Counted from the first letter of the stretch, positions 1 through 8,965 are shown. The stretch: 64,000 nucleotides of DNA from Neobacillus pocheonensis (GCA_023702235.1 JAMQCR010000002.1:558001-622000), one strand, 5' to 3'. The notes: generated from the sequence alone by a model not told the origin. A program made the numbers and translations.

Positions 1-2
1 TA

Positions 3-878
3 CAGGCTGCATTTAGTAAATTAGAGCAAAATACAGCCCTGCCACTTTATTACGGTCATATTAGGACCATCATTTTAAGTAAAAATGTAATAAAAAAACA
101 TTTAAATTCAGTAATTGAATATATGGGAGAAAACCCTTTTTTAAGGTACAACTGCTGGCTTTTTGGAACAAAAGAAGATGTTAAAGAAATTATATTGGGA
201 GAGAGTTTTTTTAATTATCCATCTCTATATTCAATCATTCATAATCCTGAACCTTTGTTTAAGGAGAATTTTATTATTCCTATTGAAAAATACAATCGTT
301 TCATCTCAAAGTATTATCAAACAGTCGGATCCTATGTCATTCCCTCCATTAGTATTAAAAAAGATCAATTCTTTAATAATAAAAAGCCCAGTAATATCAA
401 TTCTCTGGATGGCGGTTTCGTGATTGGACAGCAACAATACAAAGGATGGGTAAAAAAGCAAGACCTTACAGGTTTAAAATGGTTTTCTAAACAAGCATCC
501 ACCATTCCGCTTTCACTTTTTAAGGAAAAAGTAAGTGTAATTATCAGGAAACCAAAAGGCTTAATTAAAGTATTGAATGGAAGTAAACCGACCTATGACT
601 TATTCGTAAAAGCAAAGGCAATACTCGTTCAAAATGAAGAAAATATGAGTGTTAATAAAATTCAAAAAGAATTGGCACTAAAAATAAAACGTGAAATTGT
701 CAAAACAATAAATAAAAGTGGTGAAATCCATGCAGATCTTTTAAATATGAGTGAAAAACCCTATCGATATAAACACAGCAAGTGGGATATCCAAACACTC
801 AATTCAATGGATAAGAGCTTAATAAAGGATATAATCGTAAAAATAAAAATTGTAGAAAATGCAAGTTATAAAAAGTAA
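3..878 (+). CDS. Ger(x)C-family spore germination protein, C-terminal part (5' end outside window)
   Basis: Subunit C of a GerA-type germinant receptor, normally a lipoprotein on the outer face of the spore inner membrane. The frame is open from base 3, well before the first ATG at 123, and that upstream part reads YYGHIRTIILSKN, which fits the Ger(x)C core (GH..TIIIS). The C-terminal stretch with alternating Lys/Glu and the ending on DIIVKIKIVEN match the family's last domain. The signal peptide and lipobox would lie outside the window. After the stop, an open stretch (about 885-970) ending in KEIRE is not recognised. No A or B subunit is seen to its right, so it is either the last gene of an operon that extends left or an orphan. 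A second, complete ger operon lies at 53.8-57.7 kb. Confidence 0.82.
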   Translation, partial: QAAFSKLEQNTALPLYYGHIRTIILSKNVIKKHLNSVIEYMGENPFLRYNCWLFGTKEDVKEIILGESFFNYPSLYSIIHNPEPLFKENFIIPIEKYNRFISKYYQTVGSYVIPSISIKKDQFFNNKKPSNINSLDGGFVIGQQQYKGWVKKQDLTGLKWFSKQASTIPLSLFKEKVSVIIRKPKGLIKVLNGSKPTYDLFVKAKAILVQNEENMSVNKIQKELALKIKREIVKTINKSGEIHADLLNMSEKPYRYKHSKWDIQTLNSMDKSLIKDIIVKIKIVENASYKK

Positions 879-1107
879 ATGAATCAGTACAAAAAGTATA
901 CCAAAAGTATGGATTTCAAACAGTCGATAAATTTTTAGGTGGGAAAAGGATTAAAGAAATCCGAGAATAAGAAAATGAATCTTTATATCTCTGGTCTTTC
1001 ATATTGAGCTACGAGCTGCTTTAGTAACATTTTCTCCTCCATAATAATAGCTAAAATATTTAGGTTTTATTCAATTAAAGGGTGCATTTATGGAGTAACT
1101 AAAAAAA

Positions 1108-1146
1108 CCCTATTTCTCAGAATTAAATTGAGAAATAGGGCTTTTT
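1108..1146. terminator. Hairpin terminator repeated at 38757-38792
   Basis: A 12-base stem (CCCTATTTCTCA with TGAGAAATAGGG) with A-rich and T-rich flanks, so it could stop transcription in both directions. The surrounding bases (about 1080-1198) are related to 38725-38836, so this looks like the right end of a lost Tn3-type transposon, where the transposase terminator sits just inside the terminal repeat. This is inferred from the layout. Confidence 0.65.
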
Positions 1147-1160
1147 AATATTGGTATTTC

Positions 1161-1198
1161 CTTAGCGTTGTAAATTCGCGTTTTGCTGGTGGTACCCC
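1161..1198 (+). repeat. 38-base terminal inverted repeat of Tn3 type (solo right end)
   Basis: Read on the minus strand it starts GGGGTACCACCAGCAAAACG and ends TTTACAACGCTAAG: exactly 38 bases with GGGG outside and TAAG inside, as known for Tn3-family ends such as those of Tn1546 and Tn4430. No transposase gene remains. The outer CCCC touches the left end of the IS231-like element. Confidence 0.75.
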
Positions 1199-1773
1199 AT
1201 GCCCATCAAGCTAAGTTAAAACAATACCCCCAAAAATGAAAAATCGCTATGCTTATCGTAAGAAGTTTACGAGAAAGGATGGTGTTTTTTTGAATCCTAT
1301 CATCTTAATTGAACTGACACTTTTTGCACAAGAATTACAACGATTTCTATCTCCATAAGTCCTACAAGAAACCGCCAAACAAGTTGGTTTTGTGCAGCGA
1401 TCTAGTAAGTATCAAGCAAATGAACTCATCGCCCTTTGCGTTTGGCTCAGCCAAGAAGTCGCTAGTACATCGCTTACGCAACTATGTAGTCGGTTAGAGG
1501 CTTCGACGGGTATACTAATGAGCCAAGAGGGGCTCAATCAACGCTTTAATCCAACAGCTATCGCATTCCTCCGAGAAGCCTTTACTTCACTCCTAACACA
1601 AAAACTCTGTGCGACACAATTGCTATCTTCACACATGATTTCATCTTTCGAACGTATTCGGATTTTAGATGCAACTGTGTTTCAGCTACCTGATTCCTTC
1701 GCCACCGATTATCAAGGCTCTGGTGGGAGTAGTAATACGGCAGGCGCGAAAATCCAATTGGAATACGATTTAC
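1198..1773 (+). mobile_element. IS231-like element (IS4 family), truncated: left end and transposase N-terminus only
   Basis: The left end CATGCCCATCAAGCTAAG matches the known IS231 terminal repeat and the left end of the second copy at 21614. The transposase frame has a TAA at about 1357, then is open from 1392. It contains the RILDAT region with the first Asp of the DDE site and the QGSGGSS...KIQLEYDLL stretch shared with copy 2. The element stops at about 1773, where the sequence switches to an aldolase gene, so the catalytic C-terminal two thirds and the right end were lost by deletion. Confidence 0.85.
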
Positions 1774-2708
1774 TGAGTAAATTAGCGGCTCTTAAGCGTT
1801 TATTTGATGAGAATGGGATTATTGGAGCTTTAGCGATTGATCAACGTGGTTCATTAAAGAAAATGATTGCCGCTGGAAGTTCAAGGCCTTTAGGTAATGA
1901 GGGGAGCATCCGCTTTAAAGAAGTGGTTTCAGAAGAGCTGACACCTTATGCAACATCAATTCTATTAGATCCGGAATATGGTTTGCCAGCTGCGAACGTC
2001 CGCCATTCAGACGCAGGATTGTTAGTGGCATATGAAAAAACCGGCTATGATGCCACAGCGGGTGGCCGATTACCTGATTTATTGACAGACTGGTCTGTAA
2101 GGCGTCTGAAGGAAGCTGGAGCAGATGCGGTTAAATTTTTACTATATTATAATGTAGACGAAGATAAAAAAATTAATGATTTTAAAAGAATCGGTGCAGA
2201 GTGTGCAGCAGAAGACATTCCATTTTTCTTAGAAATTGTTACTTACGATCCTAAGATTGATAATGTGAAAAGTTTGGAATTTGCCAAAGTAAAGCCTCAT
2301 AAGGTCATCGAAGCAATGAGGGAATTCTCTAAACCACAGTACAAAGTAGATGTTTTAAAGGTAGAAGTTTCAGTAGATATGAATTTGGTGGATGGTTATG
2401 CACAAGGTGAGAGCGCCTATAGCCAGGAAGAAGCCGAAGCGTATTTTAAGGAGCAAAGTGAAGCAACTGATTTGCCATTTATTTTCTTAAGTGCTGGTGT
2501 AAGTGCAGATTTGTTCCAGCAAACCTTAACATTTGCCAAGAAATCTGGATCCAACTTTAACGGTGTCCTCTGTGGCCGCGCAACAGGGAAGAATGGTGAA
2601 CAGGCAGGACGCGACTGGTTACAAGATACCGGCAAAAAAAATATCCAAGTGATTAACGTTGTCTTAAAGGAGACAGCAAGCTCATGGTTTGACAAGATAA
2701 CTGGGTGA
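1392..2708 (+). CDS. lacD: In-frame chimera: IS231-like transposase N-terminus fused to tagatose 1,6-bisphosphate aldolase (LacD)
   Basis: One open frame of 438 codons. Residues 1-127 or so are transposase. From about residue 128 (SKLAALKRL) to the end it is a nearly complete class I tagatose 1,6-bisphosphate aldolase, which splits tagatose 1,6-bisphosphate into dihydroxyacetone phosphate and glyceraldehyde 3-phosphate. The family signatures ALAIDQRGSLKKM, ILLDPEYG, VKFLLYYNVDE (with the likely Schiff-base lysine) and CGRATGKNG are present. Only about ten N-terminal residues of LacD are missing. The fusion point lies near base 1773. No lac or gat partner genes are nearby. A good terminator follows at 2797. 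Expression would depend on initiation at the GTG at 1392 or inside the fusion; this cannot be told from the sequence. Confidence 0.88.
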   Translation: MQRSSKYQANELIALCVWLSQEVASTSLTQLCSRLEASTGILMSQEGLNQRFNPTAIAFLREAFTSLLTQKLCATQLLSSHMISSFERIRILDATVFQLPDSFATDYQGSGGSSNTAGAKIQLEYDLLSKLAALKRLFDENGIIGALAIDQRGSLKKMIAAGSSRPLGNEGSIRFKEVVSEELTPYATSILLDPEYGLPAANVRHSDAGLLVAYEKTGYDATAGGRLPDLLTDWSVRRLKEAGADAVKFLLYYNVDEDKKINDFKRIGAECAAEDIPFFLEIVTYDPKIDNVKSLEFAKVKPHKVIEAMREFSKPQYKVDVLKVEVSVDMNLVDGYAQGESAYSQEEAEAYFKEQSEATDLPFIFLSAGVSADLFQQTLTFAKKSGSNFNGVLCGRATGKNGEQAGRDWLQDTGKKNIQVINVVLKETASSWFDKITG

Positions 2709-2796
2709 GCTCAGGGGAAGCAGTACCCTCTTTTGACTTTCAGGAATTTGAAGCTTTTAGATTCATATTATATCTAGTTTAAGTTATAGTAAAAAA

Positions 2797-2825
2797 ACGG
2801 CTTGGTTTCCAAGCCGTTTTTTTAT
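2797..2825 (+). terminator. Rho-independent terminator after lacD
   Basis: ACGGCTTGG and CCAAGCCGT flank a short loop, followed by a run of seven T and preceded by a run of A. It sits 90 bases after the aldolase stop codon and is probably its native terminator. Confidence 0.85.
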
Positions 2826-3110
2826 GCCAGTAATGCCGATGAAGTAGTCGATTGGATTATTAATAAAAACTACTGGGATTATCAAATTTTTTTATGTTCA
2901 AACCTTTGAGCTATAGTATAGTTAGAGCTTTTTGGTTAATTTAACGTGTCTCTATACGCTTATCCAAAAGAATTGGCTTTTGAAAAATTCACCATATCGT
3001 ATTGTGTCATAGGTATCAATCAATAATCCGAATCAAATTGGGTTGGAGAGATGATGAATTCAATCCATAGGCATAGCTATAAACCCCCAGCTGTAAGCAG
3101 GGCCTGGATA
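2826..3110. other. Gene-free stretch, nothing recognised
   Basis: AT-rich sequence between the lacD terminator and the decayed acyl-CoA dehydrogenase. No frame of useful length and no hairpin beyond chance were found. Confidence 0.5.
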
Positions 3111-3114
3111 CCTC

Positions 3115-4085
3115 TAAACTCGGGAAAGCCGAAAAACGGCAATCGGAGTACCTTCGGTTGCAGATAGAGCCATAAATACTGCGCTTACATATACGATGTC
3201 AATTCGGGATAGTGTTAAGACAATACCGACAGGAAGTGGAACTCCTTTTTCAATCGGACCGATGGGGTAAGCCATAGCACCTTGGTATTCAATCTCTACA
3301 GATGGCAGTTCACAGGTGCCCAGTTTCCATTAGTCTGTTCAGTATATGGCTATTTCTTTTTTCTTTATCGCCTTCTAGCCAAGTGGGAACTATAAAAACA
3401 GCTACATGTTCTGTTCCTTGAACTCTGGCGGTAACAACTGAATAATCTGCATGTGCGGCAGAGCAGAAAAATTTATTTCCATAGAGTCGAGAATGGCTGC
3501 CATCTGGAATAGCTGCCAAAACATTAGCGGAATATTGGAACCACCTTGAATTTCGGACATGATTTGTGGGCCAATCGCAAATTCACCATCTATGCCTTCT
3601 TTACTGTGTTCAAGTATTCTTTCTAATTCAGGAGAGCGTTCATCTCGGAAATGTTCTAAAAGTGCAATTAATCCGTCTGTGAAAGCAATTGGGCATCCCA
3701 CGTCAGCCTCGCCATTATGATGGAGTAAAAATCGTTTCATCGCACGTTCTCTTTTACTGAATTTGCTTGAAAATAATCAAGAGGAGAAAACTTCTTTTTC
3801 TAACTGGATCATTTCTTGCTGTCTAACGATTCAATCGATTCGATGGTTGTGGGCATCAAAATACCTTAGCTTTGGATGATTTTCAAACTCTTAAAATCTC
3901 TTTAATTAAGTTCCGCCATCTCCCAGATGTATTTTTTTAAAACGGCTTCAAAAGTTTGTATAATCATACCAAGATTCCTCTCCACTATATTTTTGGAAAA
4001 CCTGTTTAAGAAATGGATTCTGCAGGTCTTCTAAAAGCTCAAGCCGTTCAAGAAAGTGGTCAAACAAGGATGTATTATTTGTTTT
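3115..4085 (-). pseudogene. Decayed acyl-CoA dehydrogenase, AidB-like subgroup
   Basis: Pieces of one flavoprotein dehydrogenase appear in order on the minus strand but in different frames. They are HPKLRYFDAHNHRID followed by a stop (about 3840-3890), HHNGEADVGCPIAFTDG and IGPQIMSEIQGGSNIP (3530-3740, the FAD-binding MTE.QGGS region), LYGNKFFCSAAHADYSVV and VFIVPTW (3330-3500), and EIEYQGAMAYPIGPIEKGV with LSRIDIVYVSAVFMALSATEG (3130-3300). At least three frameshifts or stops separate them and the last third is missing. The opening SLFDHFLERLELLEDLQNPF (about 4030-4085) probably belongs to the N-terminus. Function is certainly lost. Confidence 0.75.
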
Positions 4086-4124
4086 TGTAAGGATATCAGG
4101 TATATCCCTACTAATGAAGGCTGG

Positions 4125-4262
4125 TTGTATTAAGCGAGCATTATGGACCTGTACTCACGTAAAATTGTTGGATGGTCCCATGGATAAAACAATGGCAAAA
4201 GATATAGTGATGAATGCATTAAAAATGGGCTTACAATCGACAGAAACCTTAACTTTTATATG
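4125..4262 (+). pseudogene. IS3-family transposase (OrfB) integrase-core fragment
   Basis: The reading MDLYSRKIVGWS, continued after a one-base shift by MDKTMAKDIVMNALK, is the well-known integrase core segment of IS3 OrfB proteins. Only about 45 codons remain. The right edge abuts the 3' end of the Crp/Fnr gene on the other strand. Confidence 0.65.
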
Positions 4263-4912
4263 GTGTATATCAATGTTTTCATGTTTGATAGGTGGTTTCC
4301 ACCAGAGTTTTGGATGTTTGTTAAGCCGTCAACATCGAGAATGCGAATGGTTCGTTGTGTGATTTGGATTAATTTTTGGTTTTTCCATTTGTTTAAAATT
4401 TGGTTTACTGTGGTTCTAGTGGTACCTATATACCTCGCGAATGATGTTTGATCGAGCGAAAATGTTCCAGTTTCGCTTACAACCTTTAATAAATAATGAG
4501 CCATTTGCTGTTCAACAGGGCAGTTTAGAAAAGAAATGATATCTGCAAGTGTCCTAAATTTATAGATTAAAGAATTTGTAAAGGTACGCGCTGCCTCAGG
4601 GTGCTCCTTACAAACTCTTGTTAGGCTATCATCGGAGAAATAGTAGATTACAGATGGACAAGTAATTATAGCTGATGTTAAGTAGGATTCCTTTTTAACC
4701 CCATGTTCTCCAAATAACATTCCCTTAGGAACGTAATTAACGGTCCGTTCCACACCTTCGCGGGAAAGAAGCGTTATTTTCACTCCGCCCTTATCTAAGT
4801 AAAAAAACCCTTTTCCTTCCCCTTCCTGGTGGTATACGATTGTATTTTCCTGTACCTCTTGTTTAACCCCAAACTTTAAGTACGGTTGCCATGAATACTG
4901 AAGTTCTTTCAT
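4256..4912 (-). CDS. Crp/Fnr-family transcriptional regulator (first of a pair)
   Basis: 218 residues. Residues about 15-110 form the cyclic-nucleotide-binding type beta-roll (FFYLDKGGVKITLLSREG, then GMLFGEHG). Residues about 150-200 form the winged helix (LDQTSFARYIGTTRTTVNQILNKWKNQ). No N-terminal cysteine cluster is visible, so an oxygen-sensing iron-sulphur type is unlikely. It lies 15 bases after its paralogue, the two probably being co-transcribed and divergent from the anthranilate operon, which makes them candidate regulators of that operon. The ligand is unknown. The C-terminal tail after residue 200 overlaps the IS3 scrap and may have been changed by it. Confidence 0.85.
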   Translation of the reverse strand: MKELQYSWQPYLKFGVKQEVQENTIVYHQEGEGKGFFYLDKGGVKITLLSREGVERTVNYVPKGMLFGEHGVKKESYLTSAIITCPSVIYYFSDDSLTRVCKEHPEAARTFTNSLIYKFRTLADIISFLNCPVEQQMAHYLLKVVSETGTFSLDQTSFARYIGTTRTTVNQILNKWKNQKLIQITQRTIRILDVDGLTNIQNSGGNHLSNMKTLIYTI

Positions 4913-4927
4913 AGCATATGTCCTCCT

Positions 4928-5554
4928 TTAACCAAGAAGCTTTTTTAAGACATCAGGATTTCTGATGATATATTTTTTCCCTTGGATTTCAAGTACATTT
5001 TCTTCTTTCCATTGTTTTAATATCTTATAAATGGTAATTCTGTTTAAACCAGTGCATTTGACTAGATCTTGTTGTGAGAGGGGAACTTCACTATTTTTAA
5101 ATTCGTAACAGATATTTAGAAGGATGCGTGCGAGTTGTTGCTCAGGTAATAAGGTATCCAAGTAAATTTTATCAGCAAGAATATGCATTTTATGTATGAC
5201 TGTTCGGATAAATGTGTTTAATAATGATGGCTGTAGATTCATCAGTTTCTCAAATCTTTCAAAAGAGAAAAAATAAAGAATGGAATCCTTGACAGCTGTC
5301 GCCGTTGTAAAATGAGACTTGTGATCCATCGCTTGCACACCTAAAAGCTGACCCGGTAGGGCAATGTTTAACAAACGGTCATTTCCAACGATAGTGGTAG
5401 TTGTCACTTTTATTAACCCCTTTTGAAGATAATAAAATCCATCCCCTAAAGTACCTTGCTTATAAATAAATGCTTTTTCTTTGAAAAATTGCCTAGTGCC
5501 AAAATGCAAATAATTATCCCACTTAATATCATTGTCAAACAGGATAGACACCAT
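4928..5554 (-). CDS. Crp/Fnr-family transcriptional regulator (second of a pair)
   Basis: 208 residues with the same plan as its neighbour: beta-roll (FYYLQKGLIKVTTTT, GQLLGVQAMD), dimer helix (LADKIYLDTLLPEQQLARILL), and a helix-turn-helix at residues about 150-195 (LSQQDLVKCTGLNRITIYKILKQWKEE). It is the first gene of the leftward pair. A perfect 14-base palindrome lies 29 bases upstream, suggesting autoregulation. It faces the hpaB-like gene across 430 bases of control region, as expected for a local regulator of the catabolic operon. Confidence 0.87.
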   Translation of the reverse strand: MVSILFDNDIKWDNYLHFGTRQFFKEKAFIYKQGTLGDGFYYLQKGLIKVTTTTIVGNDRLLNIALPGQLLGVQAMDHKSHFTTATAVKDSILYFFSFERFEKLMNLQPSLLNTFIRTVIHKMHILADKIYLDTLLPEQQLARILLNICYEFKNSEVPLSQQDLVKCTGLNRITIYKILKQWKEENVLEIQGKKYIIRNPDVLKKLLG

Positions 5555-5583
5555 ACCAACTCCTAAATAAAAGATTTAGTCAA

Positions 5584-5597
5584 ACAGTTATAACTGT
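5584..5597. promoter_or_regulatory. Perfect palindrome, candidate Crp/Fnr operator
   Basis: ACAGTTATAACTGT is its own reverse complement and lies just upstream of the regulator start at 5554. The rest of the divergent region up to 5987 is AT-rich. A TATAAT-like -10 at 5976-5981 is in a suitable position for the rightward operon, but the -35 is unclear. Confidence 0.55.
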
Positions 5598-6011
5598 CTT
5601 TCAAAGTCGTCTTAGAGATTATGAATCTTTTTTTCTAAAGGTACTAACATGGTATTGGGATAATATTTATCTATCACTCTTTGGTATCGCTTACATAATA
5701 GAAATAAATAAATACAGAATCGAAAAAATTAAATCTTATCAAAAAAATTAGAAAATGGAGATTTATGTTGCTCACTTAACAGTAGTGTAAAGTAATTAAA
5801 TTATAAAATCAAATGGTAGTCGCAAGATACAAAATACTCTAATAAATGGGGGCGTTTTCAAAACATAAATTTGGCAGACAAACTAAATTCCGGCTAATAA
5901 TGAAAACTATTTTAAAAATTAATATTTTTAAGAAAAAATGTTTATAAGACGACAATTGATTAAAAAAGATAGTCCTATAATTTAATTATGAAATACATAA
6001 GGAGGATTTAT

Positions 6012-7490
6012 ATGGGTATTCGTACAGGAGCACAGTATATCGAAGGAGTAAAATCCCGTAATCCAGAGGTTTGGTTAGCGGGGAGAAGAGTATCAAATGT
6101 TTATGAGGAACCGGTATTTCAAGCGCCGATTCATCAAATAGCAAAACTATATGATTTGCAGCATGATCCAAAGGTGCAAGAGAAAATTACCCATGTTTGT
6201 GCAGAATCTGAAGAAAGAGTGTCAAATGCTTTCTTAGTTCCGAAAAGCTATCAAGATCTCGAAGCCCGGAGAGGAACGTTTGAAGAGTTTGCAAAAGCTA
6301 CCTATGGATTAATGGGCAGGACACCGGATTTCTTAAATGTAGTTGTAACGTCCATGGCGAGTAACTCGGAATTTTTAGATAAATACAATCCTGAGTGGGG
6401 CAGAAATATTCGTAATTATTATAAGTACATTCGGGATAATGACTTATTTTTAACCCATGCCATTATCAACCCACAAAATGACCGAAGCAAGGCTTCTCAC
6501 GAGCAGCAGGATATGTATACTCATTTAGGTGCGGTCAAAGAGACCCCTGAGGGCTTAGTCGTAAGAGGTGCCAAAATGCTTGCTACTCTTGCACCAATCA
6601 CGGATGAAGTAATTGTCTATTCTTTCCCAGGCTTTAAACCAGGAGATGAGCGATATGCATTAGCATTTGCACTTCCGATTGACACTCCAGGATTACGAAT
6701 TATCTGCCGTGAAGCCATGCAGGATGGAAAGCGTTCTGTCTATGACCATCCGCTTGCGTCTAGATTCGAAGAAATGGATGCTGTCCTCGTGTTTAATGAC
6801 GTCCTGGTACCATGGGATCGCGTCTTCCTTTATAACAATGTGGAAGCAGCAAATCTGCTTTATCCGAAAGCAGGAATCGCACAGCAGCCGGCACACCAAT
6901 CTGGAGTTAGAGGGCTGATCAAGCTACAATTTGCAACTGAAGTCGCCTGTAAAATAGCTGATTCTATTGGAGTTGATGTCTATCTGAATGTTCAAAATGA
7001 TTTAGGTGAATTAGTCCAATCGGTTGAAACTATTCGTGCATTGTTGAGGGTTGCAGAATATGAACATGAAGTAACGGCTTCCGGTGAGGTGATGCCAGCC
7101 TATGCACCACTTGAAACGATTAGGGGATTGCTTCCAACAATGTATCCTCGCGCGATTGAGGTGATGCAAATCATTGGTGCAGGCGGACTGCTTATGTCAC
7201 CAACGGATGCGGACTTTGAGAATCCTGAATTAAGAGGAGATTTGGATCGTTATTATGTAGGCAAAGAGGGTGTACCTTCAGAGGACCGTGTTCATTTGTT
7301 TAAATTAGCTTGGGATTTATGTGGAGAGGCATTTGGCCAGCGGCTCCTTCAATACGAACGCTATTATACAGGAGATCCAATCCGCAAACGGGCGATTTTC
7401 TACAATAACTTCAAGCGTAAGGACTCATTTGAGCTGGTTGAAGACGCTCTAAAAATATACGATACAAAGAATGAACTTATAAATAATTAA
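6012..7490 (+). CDS. HpaB/PvcC-type FADH2-dependent monooxygenase, probable anthranilate 3-monooxygenase
   Basis: 492 residues from the ATG at 6012, chosen because AAGGAGG lies at 5999-6005; the earlier ATG at 5988 has no ribosome site. The protein is a full-length member of the 4-hydroxyphenylacetate 3-monooxygenase oxygenase family (RTGAQYIEGV at the start, THAIINPQNDR, VFNDVLVPWDRVF, GVPSEDRVHLFKLAWDL near the end). Such enzymes hydroxylate an aromatic ring next to an existing substituent using FADH2 from a partner reductase. The next two genes are a FAD-synthetase-like protein and a flavin reductase, the set known from the anthranilate hydroxylase of Geobacillus thermodenitrificans, and 3-hydroxyanthranilate dioxygenase follows. 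Anthranilate is therefore the likely substrate; this is inferred from context. The gene is intact. Confidence 0.88.
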   Translation: MGIRTGAQYIEGVKSRNPEVWLAGRRVSNVYEEPVFQAPIHQIAKLYDLQHDPKVQEKITHVCAESEERVSNAFLVPKSYQDLEARRGTFEEFAKATYGLMGRTPDFLNVVVTSMASNSEFLDKYNPEWGRNIRNYYKYIRDNDLFLTHAIINPQNDRSKASHEQQDMYTHLGAVKETPEGLVVRGAKMLATLAPITDEVIVYSFPGFKPGDERYALAFALPIDTPGLRIICREAMQDGKRSVYDHPLASRFEEMDAVLVFNDVLVPWDRVFLYNNVEAANLLYPKAGIAQQPAHQSGVRGLIKLQFATEVACKIADSIGVDVYLNVQNDLGELVQSVETIRALLRVAEYEHEVTASGEVMPAYAPLETIRGLLPTMYPRAIEVMQIIGAGGLLMSPTDADFENPELRGDLDRYYVGKEGVPSEDRVHLFKLAWDLCGEAFGQRLLQYERYYTGDPIRKRAIFYNNFKRKDSFELVEDALKIYDTKNELINN

Positions 7491-7526
7491 CAAATAACGA
7501 AAGTCAAGTTCGGGGAGGTGTGGAAG

Positions 7527-8065
7527 ATGAAAACGCTGAGTAATGGAATCTTGGAATTGCCAGAATCAGTCATAGCGATCGGTGCCTTTGACGGGGTACA
7601 TAAAGGCCATCAAGAAGTGATAAGAATGGCTGTGGAAAAGGCTAAGGCTTCCAACATTACAAGTGTTGTTTATACCTTTGATCCCCCTCCACGAAATTTC
7701 TTTCAAGGCGTACAGATCCTGACGCCAATTCAGGAGAAGGTGAAAAGGATTGAGAAGTTAGGTGTTGACTATGTCGTTGCTGCCAGTTTTGATGAATGGT
7801 TTGCAACCGGCCGCCTAATGATTTTATCTGCGAATTAACAAAGCTTAACCCAATGGAAATCATTATCGGTGCTGATTTCCGATTCGGGAAAAATAGAGAA
7901 GGCGATGTTGCCCTTTTAAAAAAATATTTCCCCATTCATGTGACTTCCCCGGTTTATTGCAAAAGTGGGAAGCTCATCTCATCCACTAGAATACGCCAGT
8001 TGTTATCTGAGGGGGATTTTCAGCAATCTTACGCATTACTTGGCTGGCAAATCGGGGTTAAATAA
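7527..8065 (+). pseudogene. FAD synthetase (RibF N-terminal type) accessory to the hydroxylase, one frameshift
   Basis: The first frame (start ATG 7527 after GGGGAGG) has VIAIGAFDGVHKGHQEVI, the nucleotide-binding GxFDGxHxGH motif of FMN adenylyltransferases. It ends early at 7838. The other frame continues NDFICELTKLNPMEIIIGADFRFGKNREG and SSTRIRQLLSEGDF, so a single-base change near 7800 splits a protein of about 180 residues. The riboflavin kinase domain of full RibF is absent. In the Geobacillus anthranilate cluster a homologue supplies FAD to the monooxygenase. It is inactive as written, unless the shift is a sequencing error. Confidence 0.82.
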
Positions 8066-8107
8066 TAGGCAGAGTGTGATACTGCTTGGTTAATAGGGGG
8101 TTTTTAT

Positions 8108-8671
8108 ATGAAGCTACTAGGTGTTTCAGGCACGATTATCGGTGCAAAGACAAGTATTGTAGTCCAAAAGGTATTAGAAGAAGCAAAGAAGTACCAGCCG
8201 GACCTTGAAGTGGAACTGTTGGATTTAAGAGAATATGAGGTTCAGTTTTGTGATGGACGTAACCCTTCCGACTACAATGATGATACAAAGAAGGTTTTGG
8301 AAATCATTCATTCCGCCGATTTTTATATTATCGGTACGCCAATATTTCAGGGGTCACTTTCAGGACCGCTCAAAAATTTATTTGATTTAATCAATCCCAA
8401 AGATCTTCGTAATAAAATAATGGGCTTCATCGCGACCGGCGGGACCTATCAGCACTACCTCGTCATAGAAAATCAATTGAAGCCAATCGCTGGTTTTTTC
8501 CGAGCCTTTGTGGCACCTGGCTATGTGTATGTGAATAACGATCATTTTAATCGTGATAATGAAATTATCGATACAGATGTACTAAACAGAATTACCTCGT
8601 TAGCTAGTGAAGTGGTTTTCATGCAAAAAGCATTAAAATCAACAGAAAATCAGTTAACATCTGTTTTTTAA
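8108..8671 (+). CDS. NAD(P)H-dependent flavin reductase, reductase partner of the monooxygenase
   Basis: 187 residues of the flavodoxin-like NADPH-dependent FMN reductase family: LLGVSGTIIGAKTS (flavin phosphate loop) at the start, YIIGTPIFQGSLSGPLKNLFDLI in the middle, and MGFIATGGTYQH after it. It would supply reduced flavin to the HpaB-like oxygenase encoded two genes upstream. It follows the FAD-synthetase-like gene by 42 bases with an AGGGGG ribosome site. Intact. Confidence 0.87.
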   Translation: MKLLGVSGTIIGAKTSIVVQKVLEEAKKYQPDLEVELLDLREYEVQFCDGRNPSDYNDDTKKVLEIIHSADFYIIGTPIFQGSLSGPLKNLFDLINPKDLRNKIMGFIATGGTYQHYLVIENQLKPIAGFFRAFVAPGYVYVNNDHFNRDNEIIDTDVLNRITSLASEVVFMQKALKSTENQLTSVF

Positions 8672-8785
8672 AAGATTTGGTAGATTTTTAGTGAGATAGC
8701 AGTTATGGATTTCTACGGACGTTACAGGAGTAGTTAATGATATAACTGTCCACATCCTTGTTTTGTATTAAAAAGGAGTAAATGA

Positions 8786-8965
8786 ATGCCAATCGTTGAA
8801 ATCAAACTATTAGAAGGCAGAGATGCAAAGGTATAAAGGAAATAAATGAAAGAGATTACTGATGTCATCGCGGCTAATCTTGATGTTCCCGTTGAAAGAG
8901 TACGGATCCTCCTTCTTGAAATTCCTTCCGAAAACTGGATTGTTGGGGGAGAAACAATTAATTGA
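8786..8965 (+). pseudogene. 4-oxalocrotonate tautomerase, interrupted
   Basis: The frame MPIVEIKLLEGRDAKV, then two TAA codons, then MKEITDVIAANLDVPVERVRILL and IPSENWIVGG is a complete tautomerase of 59 residues, with the catalytic proline right after the initiator methionine. Both stops lie within 12 bases and vanish if one base is added after codon 16 and one A removed before the ATG of codon 21, so a compensating pair of indels is likelier than two nonsense mutations. The enzyme isomerises 4-oxalocrotonate (or its 2-hydroxymuconate form) made from 2-aminomuconate later in this pathway. Confidence 0.8.

Noticed and set aside
8786..8965. Selenocysteine or recoded stops in the tautomerase gene
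   Set aside because: The stops are TAA, not TGA, and a balanced pair of indels restores the family sequence without recoding.
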